The position numbers were made by a program, and so were the translations under genes. Shown in pieces: positions 6,951-13,663 of a DNA stretch of 20,164 nt (position 1 is its first letter; every line of letters begins with the position of its first letter). The notes beneath the pieces were generated by a model, which saw nothing but the letters and a program-made list of their open reading frames with translations, was not told the DNA's origin and did not search any database. Source of the stretch: Chloroflexi bacterium UBA6077 (lineage in GTDB: Bacteria > Chloroflexota > UBA6077); the NCBI GenBank assembly GCA_002436065.1, contig DIXP01000104.1:1-20164 (forward strand), written 5' to 3'.

Positions 6951-7106
6951 TAGTGGACGTTCCCCGAAGTAGCGTCTAGTTGAGACCCGGTCATAATTCC
7001 TGCGAGCACTGGCGCGGCATCTCGCATGTCGGACCTGTTTGGTGCCATCCCGATCCCGACCTGAACCAGGATTTGGCCTAGCGCTAGGCCAAATGAATTA
7101 TGACCA
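6951..7106 (-). pseudogene. 3' remnant of an unknown gene translationally coupled to the next
   Basis: The minus-strand frame ending TAA at 6949-6951 reads SFGLALGQILVQVGIGMAP, then RSDMRDAAPVLAGI. This has good coding character and overlaps the next ATG as TAATG. Above about 7106 the frame loses that character and approaches transposase DNA, so the 5' part was probably lost. The segment contains a 24-bp palindrome. No family recognised. Confidence 0.35.
6989..7106. repeat. Inverted repeat pair with a 24-bp perfect palindrome between
   Basis: GGTCATAATTC (6989-6999) and GAATTATGACC (7096-7106) are perfect 11-bp inverted repeats 118 bases apart end to end. Just inside the right copy lies a perfect 24-bp palindrome at 7072-7095, whose left half is ATTTGGCCTAGC. 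It could be a small mobile or regulatory structure, or chance repetition within a coding remnant. Confidence 0.4.
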
Positions 7107-7346
7107 GTGCCGCATGTCCCTTCGGGCCACCACCGGGGCATGAAAATAATGAGATGCCGCGCTATCCTTGCGAACAGGCCGAGTGCTGATGGCCGACGAG
7201 ACACTGGTGCTGCGAGCCCGTTGACCAGTGTGACCTGGGCGCCCTGAAGTACCACCGATTGTCGCTCCCTCTTGTGGGAAGGGTAGCACCCCACGGAACC
7301 GTGGTCATGCTGCCACTGCGTCGGTTGGTTGCATGGATGGGCAGCC

Positions 7347-8410
7347 TCAGCGTTGTGGCGCCACCAGCACTGGTTGGGGTGGTCGCTTGGGCGCTACCCA
7401 GGCAGGCAGCGGTACCTGGTAGCGCAGCAGTTCGGTCATCGTCCACAGGTGGTCGGTCAGGCCGGCCGCCATGGCCGGTGTCCTCTCCAAGTACTTGCGG
7501 CCCGACCCGTCAGGAGCAGGCAACCGGAGGCTCTCGTGAAGCCAGAGGAGGTTGTAGGCACAACCAACCAGGAACATACCCGTGGTGAGAACCCTCTCCT
7601 CGTGGGCGAGGGCTCGACCCCGACGGACCAACACCACCAGGGAGGCCCGGAAGGTGGCGTTGAGCCGCTCGATGTAGGCCGTGTTGATGCCCTTCCCGCC
7701 ACCAGTGGCCGCCAGGACGGCGGCGATAGCCTCCTGGGTTCCTCGTACCGCCTTGTGCTTCACACTCACGACGTGCCTCTGGGCGTACTGCTTGACCACC
7801 TGGCCCAGCATGAGTCCCTGGGCCAGCACCATCCTCGGCCTGCCTCGACGGCTCGTGTGCACCGGGTTCCGAAACACCCGCAGGAAGGCGGTGACGTAGC
7901 TGGACAGGCCGTCCACACAGACCAGGATGTCCAGGTTGAGGGTACAGGAGCGGACGATCTTGACCAAGTTGGTGATCAACTCCAGGTCTCGGTGGGCGCT
8001 GATCACCCCGCCCAGCCACAGTCGAGACGGTACTGCCAGGGCCATCGCCATCCAGACTCTCTTGCCCACCATCTTGACCCAGATCTCATCGGCCTGGACG
8101 TGACCCAAGTCCACCTGCCCCTGCTGAACGAGCTGTTCGTGGACCCGCTGGCAGTGCTGGCCCCCTCGGGCCTGCCAGTCGGCCACCGTGCGCTCGTCCA
8201 GACCAAAGGCCGCGACAATGGCCTGCACCGGGCAGCCATGGGAGAGCAGGATCAACACGATCACCATCAGGTCCGCCGCCTTGTGCAATCGGTAGAAGGG
8301 CGTGCCCTTGGTGGCGGCGAAGGTCTTGCCGCAGACCTCGCACTTCAAGCGCTTGTCCTTCTGACTATGGACACCGATGTTGCCTTCTCCGACCTTAGGG
8401 GTCGGCACGG
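7347..8410 (-). pseudogene. IS1-like DDE transposase, truncated at its N-terminus by ISAzo13-type element
   Basis: The minus-strand frame starts at 8462 inside the neighbouring element, but its own sequence begins at about 8410. It has a zinc-ribbon-like N-terminus with GNIGVHSQKDKRLKCEVCGKTF, then ATKGTPFYRL, a helix-turn-helix (AAFGLDERTVADWQ), and a DDE core. The core shows VQADEIWVK, LVCVDGLSSY and AYIERLNATFR as the three catalytic acids. The C-terminal tail LTDHLWTMTELL is complete. Relatives carry an extra CxxxxC-type knuckle before GNIG; here it is replaced by residues encoded by the adjacent element's end (starting MASGTT). The catalytic core is intact, but the native start and promoter are gone. 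The IS1-like family name is from motif memory. Confidence 0.72.
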
Positions 8411-8418
8411 AATAACCT

Positions 8419-9633
8419 TTACACTGTGGTCTCTGGGGCAATGGTGTAGTTCCACTCGCCATGGAACTCGTGCGTCGTAACGTGGACGGCGGCCATCTGC
8501 TCGTCCGTAACCTTGACCCGGGTCGGATACAGGCCGGTGTCGATTTCTGCCCGGATGCGGAGCCCCTGGCGGGATGTGGTAGCGCCGATTAGCTCGACGA
8601 TCACCTCGTGGCTGACCAACGGGCGGCCGCGCCAGTTCACGCTGATGTGAGAGAACAGGCGATGCTCGATCTTGTTCCACTTGCTGGTGCCTGGCGGCAG
8701 GTTACACACCGTCACCCGGAGCCCGGTCTCGCTGGCGAGGCGTTGGAGTTCTACCTTCCACAGCCGTACCCTATACCCGTTGCTGCCACCACCATCGGCA
8801 CAGATCAGCAACCGGTCGGCACGGGGATAGACGACCATCCCCACCGCTTCCCACCACCTGCGCAGGCAGGCTACGGCGAAACTGGCCGTATCGTGGTCCC
8901 TGCCCACAGTCACCCAACCGGCGTTGCGTCCCACGTCGTAGATGCCGTAGGGGATCGCCTTGCCCAACTTCGGGTCCGGGAAGTCGTGAACATGCACCAC
9001 TTCGGGCTCTGCCTTCGGCTGCCACTCCCGCCCCCCATTCTTGAAGGCGCCGACCAACTCCTTCTTCTTGGCATCCACCGATACGGCAGGCTGTCCCTCG
9101 GCCAAGAAGGACCTCACCATCTCGTTGATATAGCGAAACTGGGCATCCCGGTCGGGGTGCTGGGCTCCTTCCAACCTCTTGGCGTTTGCCTGGAGACTGT
9201 AGTTGGCTTCGTGCAGCAGTTCGCCCACTACCCGATGGCTCACCGGATGGCCTTGACCTGTCAATGTCTCCGCCAACTGGCGAGTGCTCTTGCAGGTCCA
9301 GCGCAAGGGCGACATCGGGTCACCACGGGTATCCGGATCCACCAGCGACTCCAGCGCCGTCACCAGGGCCGGGTCTTTCTGCTTGAGCCTCTTTCGCCCA
9401 CCTCCAGGCCGACGCGCACGCCCCTCGGACGACGGAGGCGGCTCGTCCAGTTCCCGAAGGCCCCGGTGGATGCTGGGACGGGACACTTTGGCCACACGCG
9501 CAACCAGGGAGATCCCCCCACGTCCGAGAGACTGAGCCTCGGCCGCGAGAAGCAGCCGCTTCTGCCTTTCGTTCAGGTGAGGCAACACCAATGACAGCTT
9601 GCGTTCCAAGACCGCTTCATCCATGCCTGGCAT
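8419..9633 (-). CDS. ISAzo13-family transposase
   Basis: The 404-residue protein matches the ISAzo13 (Rhodopirellula-type) DDE transposases. Its N-terminal helical region (LNERQKRLLLAAEA, RVAKVSRPSIHRGLREL) binds DNA. The DDE core shows VSVDAKKKELVG, then CADGGGSNG, then KWNKIEHRLFSH as the three acidic positions. Length is normal for the family and the frame is unbroken, so it may be active. ATG codons at 9633 and 9624 are both possible. The second lies just outside an 11-bp inverted repeat at 9626-9652 and may be the true start. The gene reads from right to left inside the terminal repeats. Confidence 0.88.
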   Translation of the reverse strand: MPGMDEAVLERKLSLVLPHLNERQKRLLLAAEAQSLGRGGISLVARVAKVSRPSIHRGLRELDEPPPSSEGRARRPGGGRKRLKQKDPALVTALESLVDPDTRGDPMSPLRWTCKSTRQLAETLTGQGHPVSHRVVGELLHEANYSLQANAKRLEGAQHPDRDAQFRYINEMVRSFLAEGQPAVSVDAKKKELVGAFKNGGREWQPKAEPEVVHVHDFPDPKLGKAIPYGIYDVGRNAGWVTVGRDHDTASFAVACLRRWWEAVGMVVYPRADRLLICADGGGSNGYRVRLWKVELQRLASETGLRVTVCNLPPGTSKWNKIEHRLFSHISVNWRGRPLVSHEVIVELIGATTSRQGLRIRAEIDTGLYPTRVKVTDEQMAAVHVTTHEFHGEWNYTIAPETTV

Positions 9634-9652
9634 GATACACGATCATGCCAGG
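9626..9652. promoter_or_regulatory. 11-bp inverted repeat at the transposase start
   Basis: CCTGGCATGAT and ATCATGCCAGG are perfect arms around ACACG. The repeat spans the upstream ATG choice of the ISAzo13-type transposase, 4 bases inside the right terminal repeat. It could serve as a transposase binding or autoregulatory site or limit read-through translation. Confidence 0.4.
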
Positions 9653-9671
9653 TGCTGTAAAGGTTATTTAG

Positions 9672-10292
9672 TTCCGAACTCTTAGCGAAAACAGGGTGGT
9701 CAGCGACGGGGCGAAGGGGCTGATCGGATATGTGGGCCGAGTGTTGAGTTGGGTGAACCACCAGCGATGTCAGTTCCACATATGGCGGAAGCTGAGTGGG
9801 GAGTTGACAGCTCGGGTGAACGAAGCGGCGATGGGGTTGACGGGAGCGGCGGCCAAGGCGGTCAAGAAGAAGGTACGGGCGGAACTGATCTCCCTGGTCG
9901 GGGGAGTCTTGGACGCCGGCAGCTACAAGGCAGCAGAAGAGGCGCTGGAAGAGCTGAAGGCGCATCAGCTTGGGGGCAAGCTGGCGACGTTGTTGGAAGA
10001 GCATCTGGACGCGGCGATGGTGTACCTGCTGGAGTTCAACCAGGGATTGGCGCGGGTTTCTCCAGAGTGGTACTGGCGGGACTTCCGATTACGACTGAGT
10101 CGAGGGCGGAACCACAGGTCGGACGAGCGGCTGGAGCGTGCGGCCTGTCTTTGGGCGATCTACCGGAACTTCGAGCCAGCCCAACGGAGAAGCGAGCGCA
10201 AGCGACACTATCGGCACCCGGGCATGAGTCCCCTTGCCGTCGCGGGTGCCCCACCAGGGAAGATCAGCTACCTGGACGCCCTGGCCGTCTGA
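9672..10292 (+). pseudogene. Mutator-like transposase, C-terminal fragment
   Basis: The plus-strand frame is open from just after the right end of the ISAzo13-type element to a TGA at 10290-10292. It reads VVSDGAKGLIGYVGRVLSW with the second catalytic aspartate of a MULE/IS256-like enzyme, then NHQRCQFHIWRKL (the C-x-x-H block). The tail is YRNFEPAQRRSERKR and PPGKISYLDALAV. The N-terminal half, with the first aspartate, is missing and the frame begins right at the element's edge. It therefore cannot encode an active transposase. A GTG at 9696 allows a short product of about 198 residues. Confidence 0.75.
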
Positions 10293-10343
10293 GAGCGGTC
10301 CAGGGCAAACCGAAGCTGCCCAAAGTGGGGCAGCCAGGGAAAG

Positions 10344-10643
10344 ATGCCTTCCCAACTAACGTCCCTCGGCCATCAACACACCGTCAAAGTCGTCAACACA
10401 AGATGGAGCCGAGTCCAGGAGTCTTTGACAACACAAGAAGCTGCGGATCTGCTCCACGTTTCCCGACCGTATCTCATAGGCCTTCTGGACAAGGGTCTCA
10501 TACCCTACTACCGGCTCAGGTCCCACAGGCGCATTCGCCTGGAGGACCTGCTGGCCTTCCGTGAGAAGTTCGATGCGGAGCGACATGCAGCCCTCGACGA
10601 GCTGAGTCGGTTAAGTCAGGAAGCCGGTCTCTACGACGAGTAA
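10344..10643 (+). CDS. Excisionase-type helix-turn-helix protein, probable antitoxin
   Basis: The 99-residue protein contains a MerR/excisionase-type helix-turn-helix, LTTQEAADLLHVSRPYLIGL (28-47), followed by the wing GLIPYYRLRSHRRIRLEDLL. A charged helical tail rich in Glu and Leu follows (about 70-99). It lies 40 bases upstream of a PIN-domain toxin gene. Small HTH proteins of this type commonly pair with PIN toxins, bind the toxin with the C-terminal tail and repress their own promoter. The first 25 residues overlap the end of the transposase area and look non-conserved, so the true start may be the GTG near residue 15. The antitoxin role is inferred from position and fold. Confidence 0.72.
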   Translation: MPSQLTSLGHQHTVKVVNTRWSRVQESLTTQEAADLLHVSRPYLIGLLDKGLIPYYRLRSHRRIRLEDLLAFREKFDAERHAALDELSRLSQEAGLYDE

Positions 10644-10683
10644 GAGAGACAGCAAGAGCTGATCTCGGGAGAGCCTGGATTCA

Positions 10684-11221
10684 GTGAAGAAGCAGAGATC
10701 GCAATCCGTGGCAGTATCGACCCCAACATCGGCCGTGCTCGATGCCTGCGTACTTTTCTCCGCGGCATTACGGGACACTCTGCTCAGGGCTGCGGTCAAG
10801 AGGCTGTACCGTCTCCACCTGACCGAAGAAATCCTCGATGAAGTCCGCCGCAACTTGCTGAAGAGTGGCAGGATCCCTGACTCCGGGCTAGCCGACCGCC
10901 TTGTCGAGCAGATCCGAAGGGCGTTTCCAGGCTCGATGGTAGAGGGCTACTCGGCCCTGGTGTCGAAGATGACTAACCACCCGAAGGATCGCCACGTCCT
11001 GGCAGCAGCCGTCGCCACTGGGGGCAAGCCTTATCGTTACGCACAATCTGAGAGACTTTCCTGTCCAAGCTCTAGCTCCATATGGGGTTATTGCTCAGTC
11101 GCCCGATGACTTCCTAATCGCTCTCCACGCGGCCTCTCCCGATGCTATGGACCGAATCCTTCAGGAGCAATCCGCTTCTCTTCGGTCTCCTCGGATGAGC
11201 ATGGAGAGCCCTTTTCTTTGA
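10684..11221 (+). pseudogene. PIN-domain toxin interrupted by a frameshift
   Basis: The upstream frame (from GTG at 10684) reads VLDACVLFSAALRD with the first PIN aspartate, LTEEILDEVRRNLL with the conserved glutamate, and NHPKDRHVLAAAVATGG with the third acidic site. It then runs out of family character. The +1 frame takes over at about 11030 with LIVTHNLRDFPVQALAPYG, then AQSPDDFLIALHAASPDAM, and ends at TGA 11219-11221. The switch falls in or near a run of five Gs (11020-11024), so one extra base explains it. As sequenced, the product would be a 141-residue protein lacking the last catalytic aspartate (THNLRD). A sequencing or assembly error at the G-run is possible. PIN proteins of this type are RNA-cleaving toxins. 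Confidence 0.8.
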
Positions 11222-11263
11222 CGAAGAGGTCCGTCGACCACGTACTGTGCCGTTAACCAGAGA

Positions 11264-12436
11264 TCAGCCGACGATCTTCCTGTAGCTCTGTTTGTCCGTG
11301 TCTCCTTCCGTGCTGAAGCAGAGGGCCACCGAGTCCGGCCCCAGACGCAGCTTCTCACGGACATCCGCCAGCTGCAGATCCCGCATGATCTCCGCGACGA
11401 GCCCGGTGGTGACCGCCCCGCTCTCCCCCGATATGACTCGCGGGTCATCCCGCGACGGCTTGCCCAGCAGCCTCATACCGTTGACCGTGACATCATCGGG
11501 GCAGGAGATGAAGAAGTCCGCGTAGGATTCCAGAAAGGGCCATGCCGTGGTGCAGGGCTCTCCACAGGCCAGCCCTGCCATGATCGTTCTCATCTCGCCG
11601 GCCACGAAATGCAGCATTCCGTCGTTGGCTTTCGTGGTCCTGTAGAAGCAGTCCGCCTCGTGCGGCTCGACGATGGCGATGATCGGCTTGCTGTCGCTGT
11701 AGACATCGGCGAAGAAGCCGGCCACCGCGGCTGCCATCGATCCCACCCCGGCCTGGAGGAAGATGTGGGTGGGGCGCTTCTCGATCTGCCGGTACGCTTC
11801 CAGCGCCATGGTACCATATCCCCGCATGATCCAGCCTGGGATAGCTTCGTAGCCCTCCCAAGCCGTGTCCTGCACGACCACCCAGCCGTTCTTCCCGGCC
11901 TGCGCGTTCGCGTATCGTACCGTGTCGTCGTAGTTGAGCTCGGTGATCGATCCGTCCGCTCCCTCCGCCCTGATGTTGTCGAGCCGTTCGGGACTGCTGC
12001 CCCTGGGCATATATACGACGGACTTCTGTTTCAGCTGATTCGCGGTCCAGGCAACGCCGCGCCCATGATTCCCGTCCGTCGCGGTGACGAAGGTGATCTC
12101 CCCGGTCTTTTCTCGGGTCTCCGCCGAGACCAGCTTCTCGTAGGAAACCTCCGACATATCAAGGCCGAGTCTCCCCGCGATGTAGTTCCCGATGGCGTAG
12201 CTGCCGCCCAGCACCTTGAATGCGTTCAGGCCAAATCGAAGGGACTCGTCCTTCACATGCAACTCGCCGAGCCCCAGCTGCTCGGCGAGCCCCTTCAGGT
12301 TTCTCAGCGGCGTTTCCCGATACATCGGGAAGCTCTGATGGAATGAAAGGACCTTCTCCGCGGATTCCGCTGACAGGTGTGCTACATCCGCCTTCTTCTC
12401 CACGGTAGGTCCTTCGACAATCTCGACCCGCCTCAA
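11264..12436 (-). CDS. dpaL: Diaminopropionate ammonia-lyase
   Basis: The 390-residue PLP enzyme belongs to the fold-type II family of diaminopropionate ammonia-lyase (YgeX/DpaL). That enzyme converts 2,3-diaminopropionate to pyruvate and two ammonia. The PLP lysine is K74 in NAFKVLGGSY. Other family blocks are MYRETPLRNL, TATDGNHGRGVAW, QDTAWEGYEAIPGWIM, QAGVGSMAAA and VISGESGAVT. Length agrees with the E. coli protein (about 398). The start is uncertain: the frame opens at a TTG (12436) with GGAGGAGGAGAAG upstream. An ATG at 12458, in another frame, encodes MAEEEKKSV, which looks like the missing native N-terminus (see findings). It is the last gene of a minus-strand cluster behind the flavoprotein gene, 55 bases downstream. 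Confidence 0.87.
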   Translation of the reverse strand: MRRVEIVEGPTVEKKADVAHLSAESAEKVLSFHQSFPMYRETPLRNLKGLAEQLGLGELHVKDESLRFGLNAFKVLGGSYAIGNYIAGRLGLDMSEVSYEKLVSAETREKTGEITFVTATDGNHGRGVAWTANQLKQKSVVYMPRGSSPERLDNIRAEGADGSITELNYDDTVRYANAQAGKNGWVVVQDTAWEGYEAIPGWIMRGYGTMALEAYRQIEKRPTHIFLQAGVGSMAAAVAGFFADVYSDSKPIIAIVEPHEADCFYRTTKANDGMLHFVAGEMRTIMAGLACGEPCTTAWPFLESYADFFISCPDDVTVNGMRLLGKPSRDDPRVISGESGAVTTGLVAEIMRDLQLADVREKLRLGPDSVALCFSTEGDTDKQSYRKIVG

Positions 12437-12491
12437 CGGACTTCTTCTCCTCCTCCGCCATTCGCATTGGACTGATGTAGCGATCCGCTCA

Positions 12492-13127
12492 CTATTCCCG
12501 GATGAAGTTAGTGAAGGCGATTTTTTCTCTCGTCGGAAGCTGTACGCCCGCCGCCCTGCCGGCTTCCTTGCACCTCAGGAACCATGCCATATTCCTCGCG
12601 AGAATGCGCATAGTCTGCAGGCCTTCCAGGTCTTTCTTCACGTCTTCCGGCGTCGTTCCGTGAACCATGTTCCAGTAGCGCGATGAGATAACAGGCATCT
12701 CCGAAATGGTGAAGTACTTGTTCAGCTGGTCAAAAGTAGCCGTCGTTCCGGCTCTCCTCGCGGAAACAACTGCCGCCGCCGGTTTCAGATAGAAGGAGTG
12801 GTGGCGTCCCAGCATGTCGGAATAGAACAGTCGATCCATGAATGACGTGATCGCACCGCCGGCGGCCGCGTAGTGCACGGGAGTGCCGAAGATGAAACCA
12901 TCGGCATCCTGGGCTTTGTCACGAAAATCGTTGACGTTGTCGTCGAACACACATCGTCCTGTCTTGGCGCAGCTCCCGCACGCGATGCACCCGGCAAGGG
13001 GCTCCGCTCCAATCCAGTAGATTTCGGTGTCGATGCCTTCTTCGTTCAAGGTCTTTGCCACTTCCGAGAGGGCGGTATAGGTGCAGCCCTTCCCATGCGG
13101 GCTGCCGTTTACCAGTAGTACTTTCAT
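12492..13127 (-). CDS. Iron-sulfur flavoprotein / NADPH-dependent FMN reductase family
   Basis: With the start at 13127 the protein has 211 residues. The ATG there is 9 bases from AGGAGG; an ATG at 13133 is too close. MKVLLVNGSPHGKGCTYTAL is the FMN phosphate-binding start of flavodoxin-fold reductases. C47, C50, C53 and C59 (GCIACGSCAKTGRC) form the compact CX2CX2CX5C motif of Isf-type iron-sulfur flavoproteins, expected to hold a [4Fe-4S] cluster. FIFGTPVHYAAAGGAITSFMDRL is the second FMN loop and dimer region. Such proteins pass electrons between ferredoxin and FMN in anaerobes. It sits between a small membrane protein and diaminopropionate ammonia-lyase on the same strand. The electron partner is unknown; the divergent DMSO-reductase-type module is a candidate by proximity only. 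Confidence 0.83.
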   Translation of the reverse strand: MKVLLVNGSPHGKGCTYTALSEVAKTLNEEGIDTEIYWIGAEPLAGCIACGSCAKTGRCVFDDNVNDFRDKAQDADGFIFGTPVHYAAAGGAITSFMDRLFYSDMLGRHHSFYLKPAAAVVSARRAGTTATFDQLNKYFTISEMPVISSRYWNMVHGTTPEDVKKDLEGLQTMRILARNMAWFLRCKEAGRAAGVQLPTREKIAFTNFIRE

Positions 13128-13162
13128 GCTCATCTGCCTCCTTATCTCTATTGCCGTCGTAC

Positions 13163-13429
13163 TTAATCTGGTGAGAGCACAGGCGCCGTGATGGCCCACA
13201 CGACCCACAACACTCCGCAGATGGCGAGGGTCGCGACGGCACTCCAGAAGGCGACTACCGCCGCGACAATGTAGCACGGGAATCCCAGATAGTATAGAAC
13301 CATGCTTATGGGTGGACGCCAACCCCGCGGGCGGTTTTCGCGCTGCTGCCGCAGCACCACCCACCAGAGCAGATTGTAGGCGAAATTGAGCGCCGCGATA
13401 TATGCGGCGTAAATGGCAGACACAACCAT
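13163..13429 (-). CDS. Small integral membrane protein
   Basis: The 88-residue protein has three likely membrane segments, at about 3-25 (IYAAYIAALNFAYNLLWWVV), 43-60 (VLYYLGFPCYIVAAVV) and 61-84 (FWSAVATLAICGVLWVVWAI). A basic loop (RQQRENRPRGWR) lies between the first two. The membrane-heavy composition and its position 35 bases ahead of the flavoprotein gene on the same strand support a real gene. No strong ribosome binding site is seen before its ATG. I do not recognise the family. It could act as a membrane docking partner for neighbouring redox proteins, but nothing shows that. Confidence 0.65.
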   Translation of the reverse strand: MVVSAIYAAYIAALNFAYNLLWWVVLRQQRENRPRGWRPPISMVLYYLGFPCYIVAAVVAFWSAVATLAICGVLWVVWAITAPVLSPD

Positions 13430-13441
13430 GCTACAGGGCTA

Positions 13442-13454
13442 TTGAGGATCTCAA
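13442..13454. promoter_or_regulatory. Small inverted repeat in the divergent intergenic region
   Basis: TTGAG and CTCAA flank GAT, 13 bases upstream of the membrane protein's ATG. It may be an operator for the minus-strand cluster. No convincing -35/-10 pair for that cluster was found between 13430 and 13663. Confidence 0.25.
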
Positions 13455-13512
13455 GGGTGCCGTCGATCACGGCCTTGTCACCTGGAGAAAGCCCTCATCG
13501 CCAGATTTCAAC

Positions 13513-13610
13513 TATAATTTAGGCTAGATGCTCAGTCTATGTCCAACGTGCGGCGGCATCAACGTTGGGGGTAACGAGGGTCTGGCTCTAGAGCCAGATC
13601 GGATTTTTTC
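13513..13610 (+). promoter_or_regulatory. Putative structured leader with attenuator ahead of the molybdoenzyme operon
   Basis: A consensus -10 box TATAAT (13513-13518) without a good -35 is followed by a 7-bp stem, CCAACGT (13543-13549) with ACGTTGG (13562-13568). An 18-bp palindrome at 13581-13598 (TCTGGCTCT and its complement) is followed by TCGGA and six Ts, as in an intrinsic terminator. An alternative pairing, GGCTAGA (13522-13528) with TCTA and GCC in 13587-13595, could disrupt the terminator. The reading frame begins at 13664, so this would be 5' leader. Confidence 0.45.
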
Positions 13611-13663
13611 CAGCTCACACTCTCAGAGATCGTGATGACCACGATAGAGAACAGGGAAGATCT

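Larger units (their letters stand above)
8411..9668. mobile_element. ISAzo13-type insertion sequence with 13-bp terminal inverted repeats
   Basis: AATAACCTTTACA at 8411-8423 and its complement TGTAAAGGTTATT at 9656-9668 flank a single transposase gene that almost fills the element. The transposase stop codon lies inside the left repeat. I see no convincing target duplication: left flank GCACGG, right flank TAGTTC. The two flanks belong to two different truncated transposases, which suggests rearrangement after insertion. Confidence 0.78.

Noticed and set aside
7329..8480. 383-codon plus-strand open frame
   Set aside because: Complement of the IS1-like transposase, whose catalytic motifs are clear on the minus strand.
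8608..9594. 328-codon plus-strand open frame
   Set aside because: Complement of the ISAzo13-family transposase.
12919..13242. Longer N-terminus for the iron-sulfur flavoprotein (frame open to 13364)
   Set aside because: The extension overlaps the membrane protein gene and lacks family similarity; AGGAGG points to the ATG at 13127.
13475..13518. TTGTCA as the -35 partner of the TATAAT at 13513
   Set aside because: The spacing is 32 bases, far outside the usual 16-18, so only the -10 box is kept and at low confidence.
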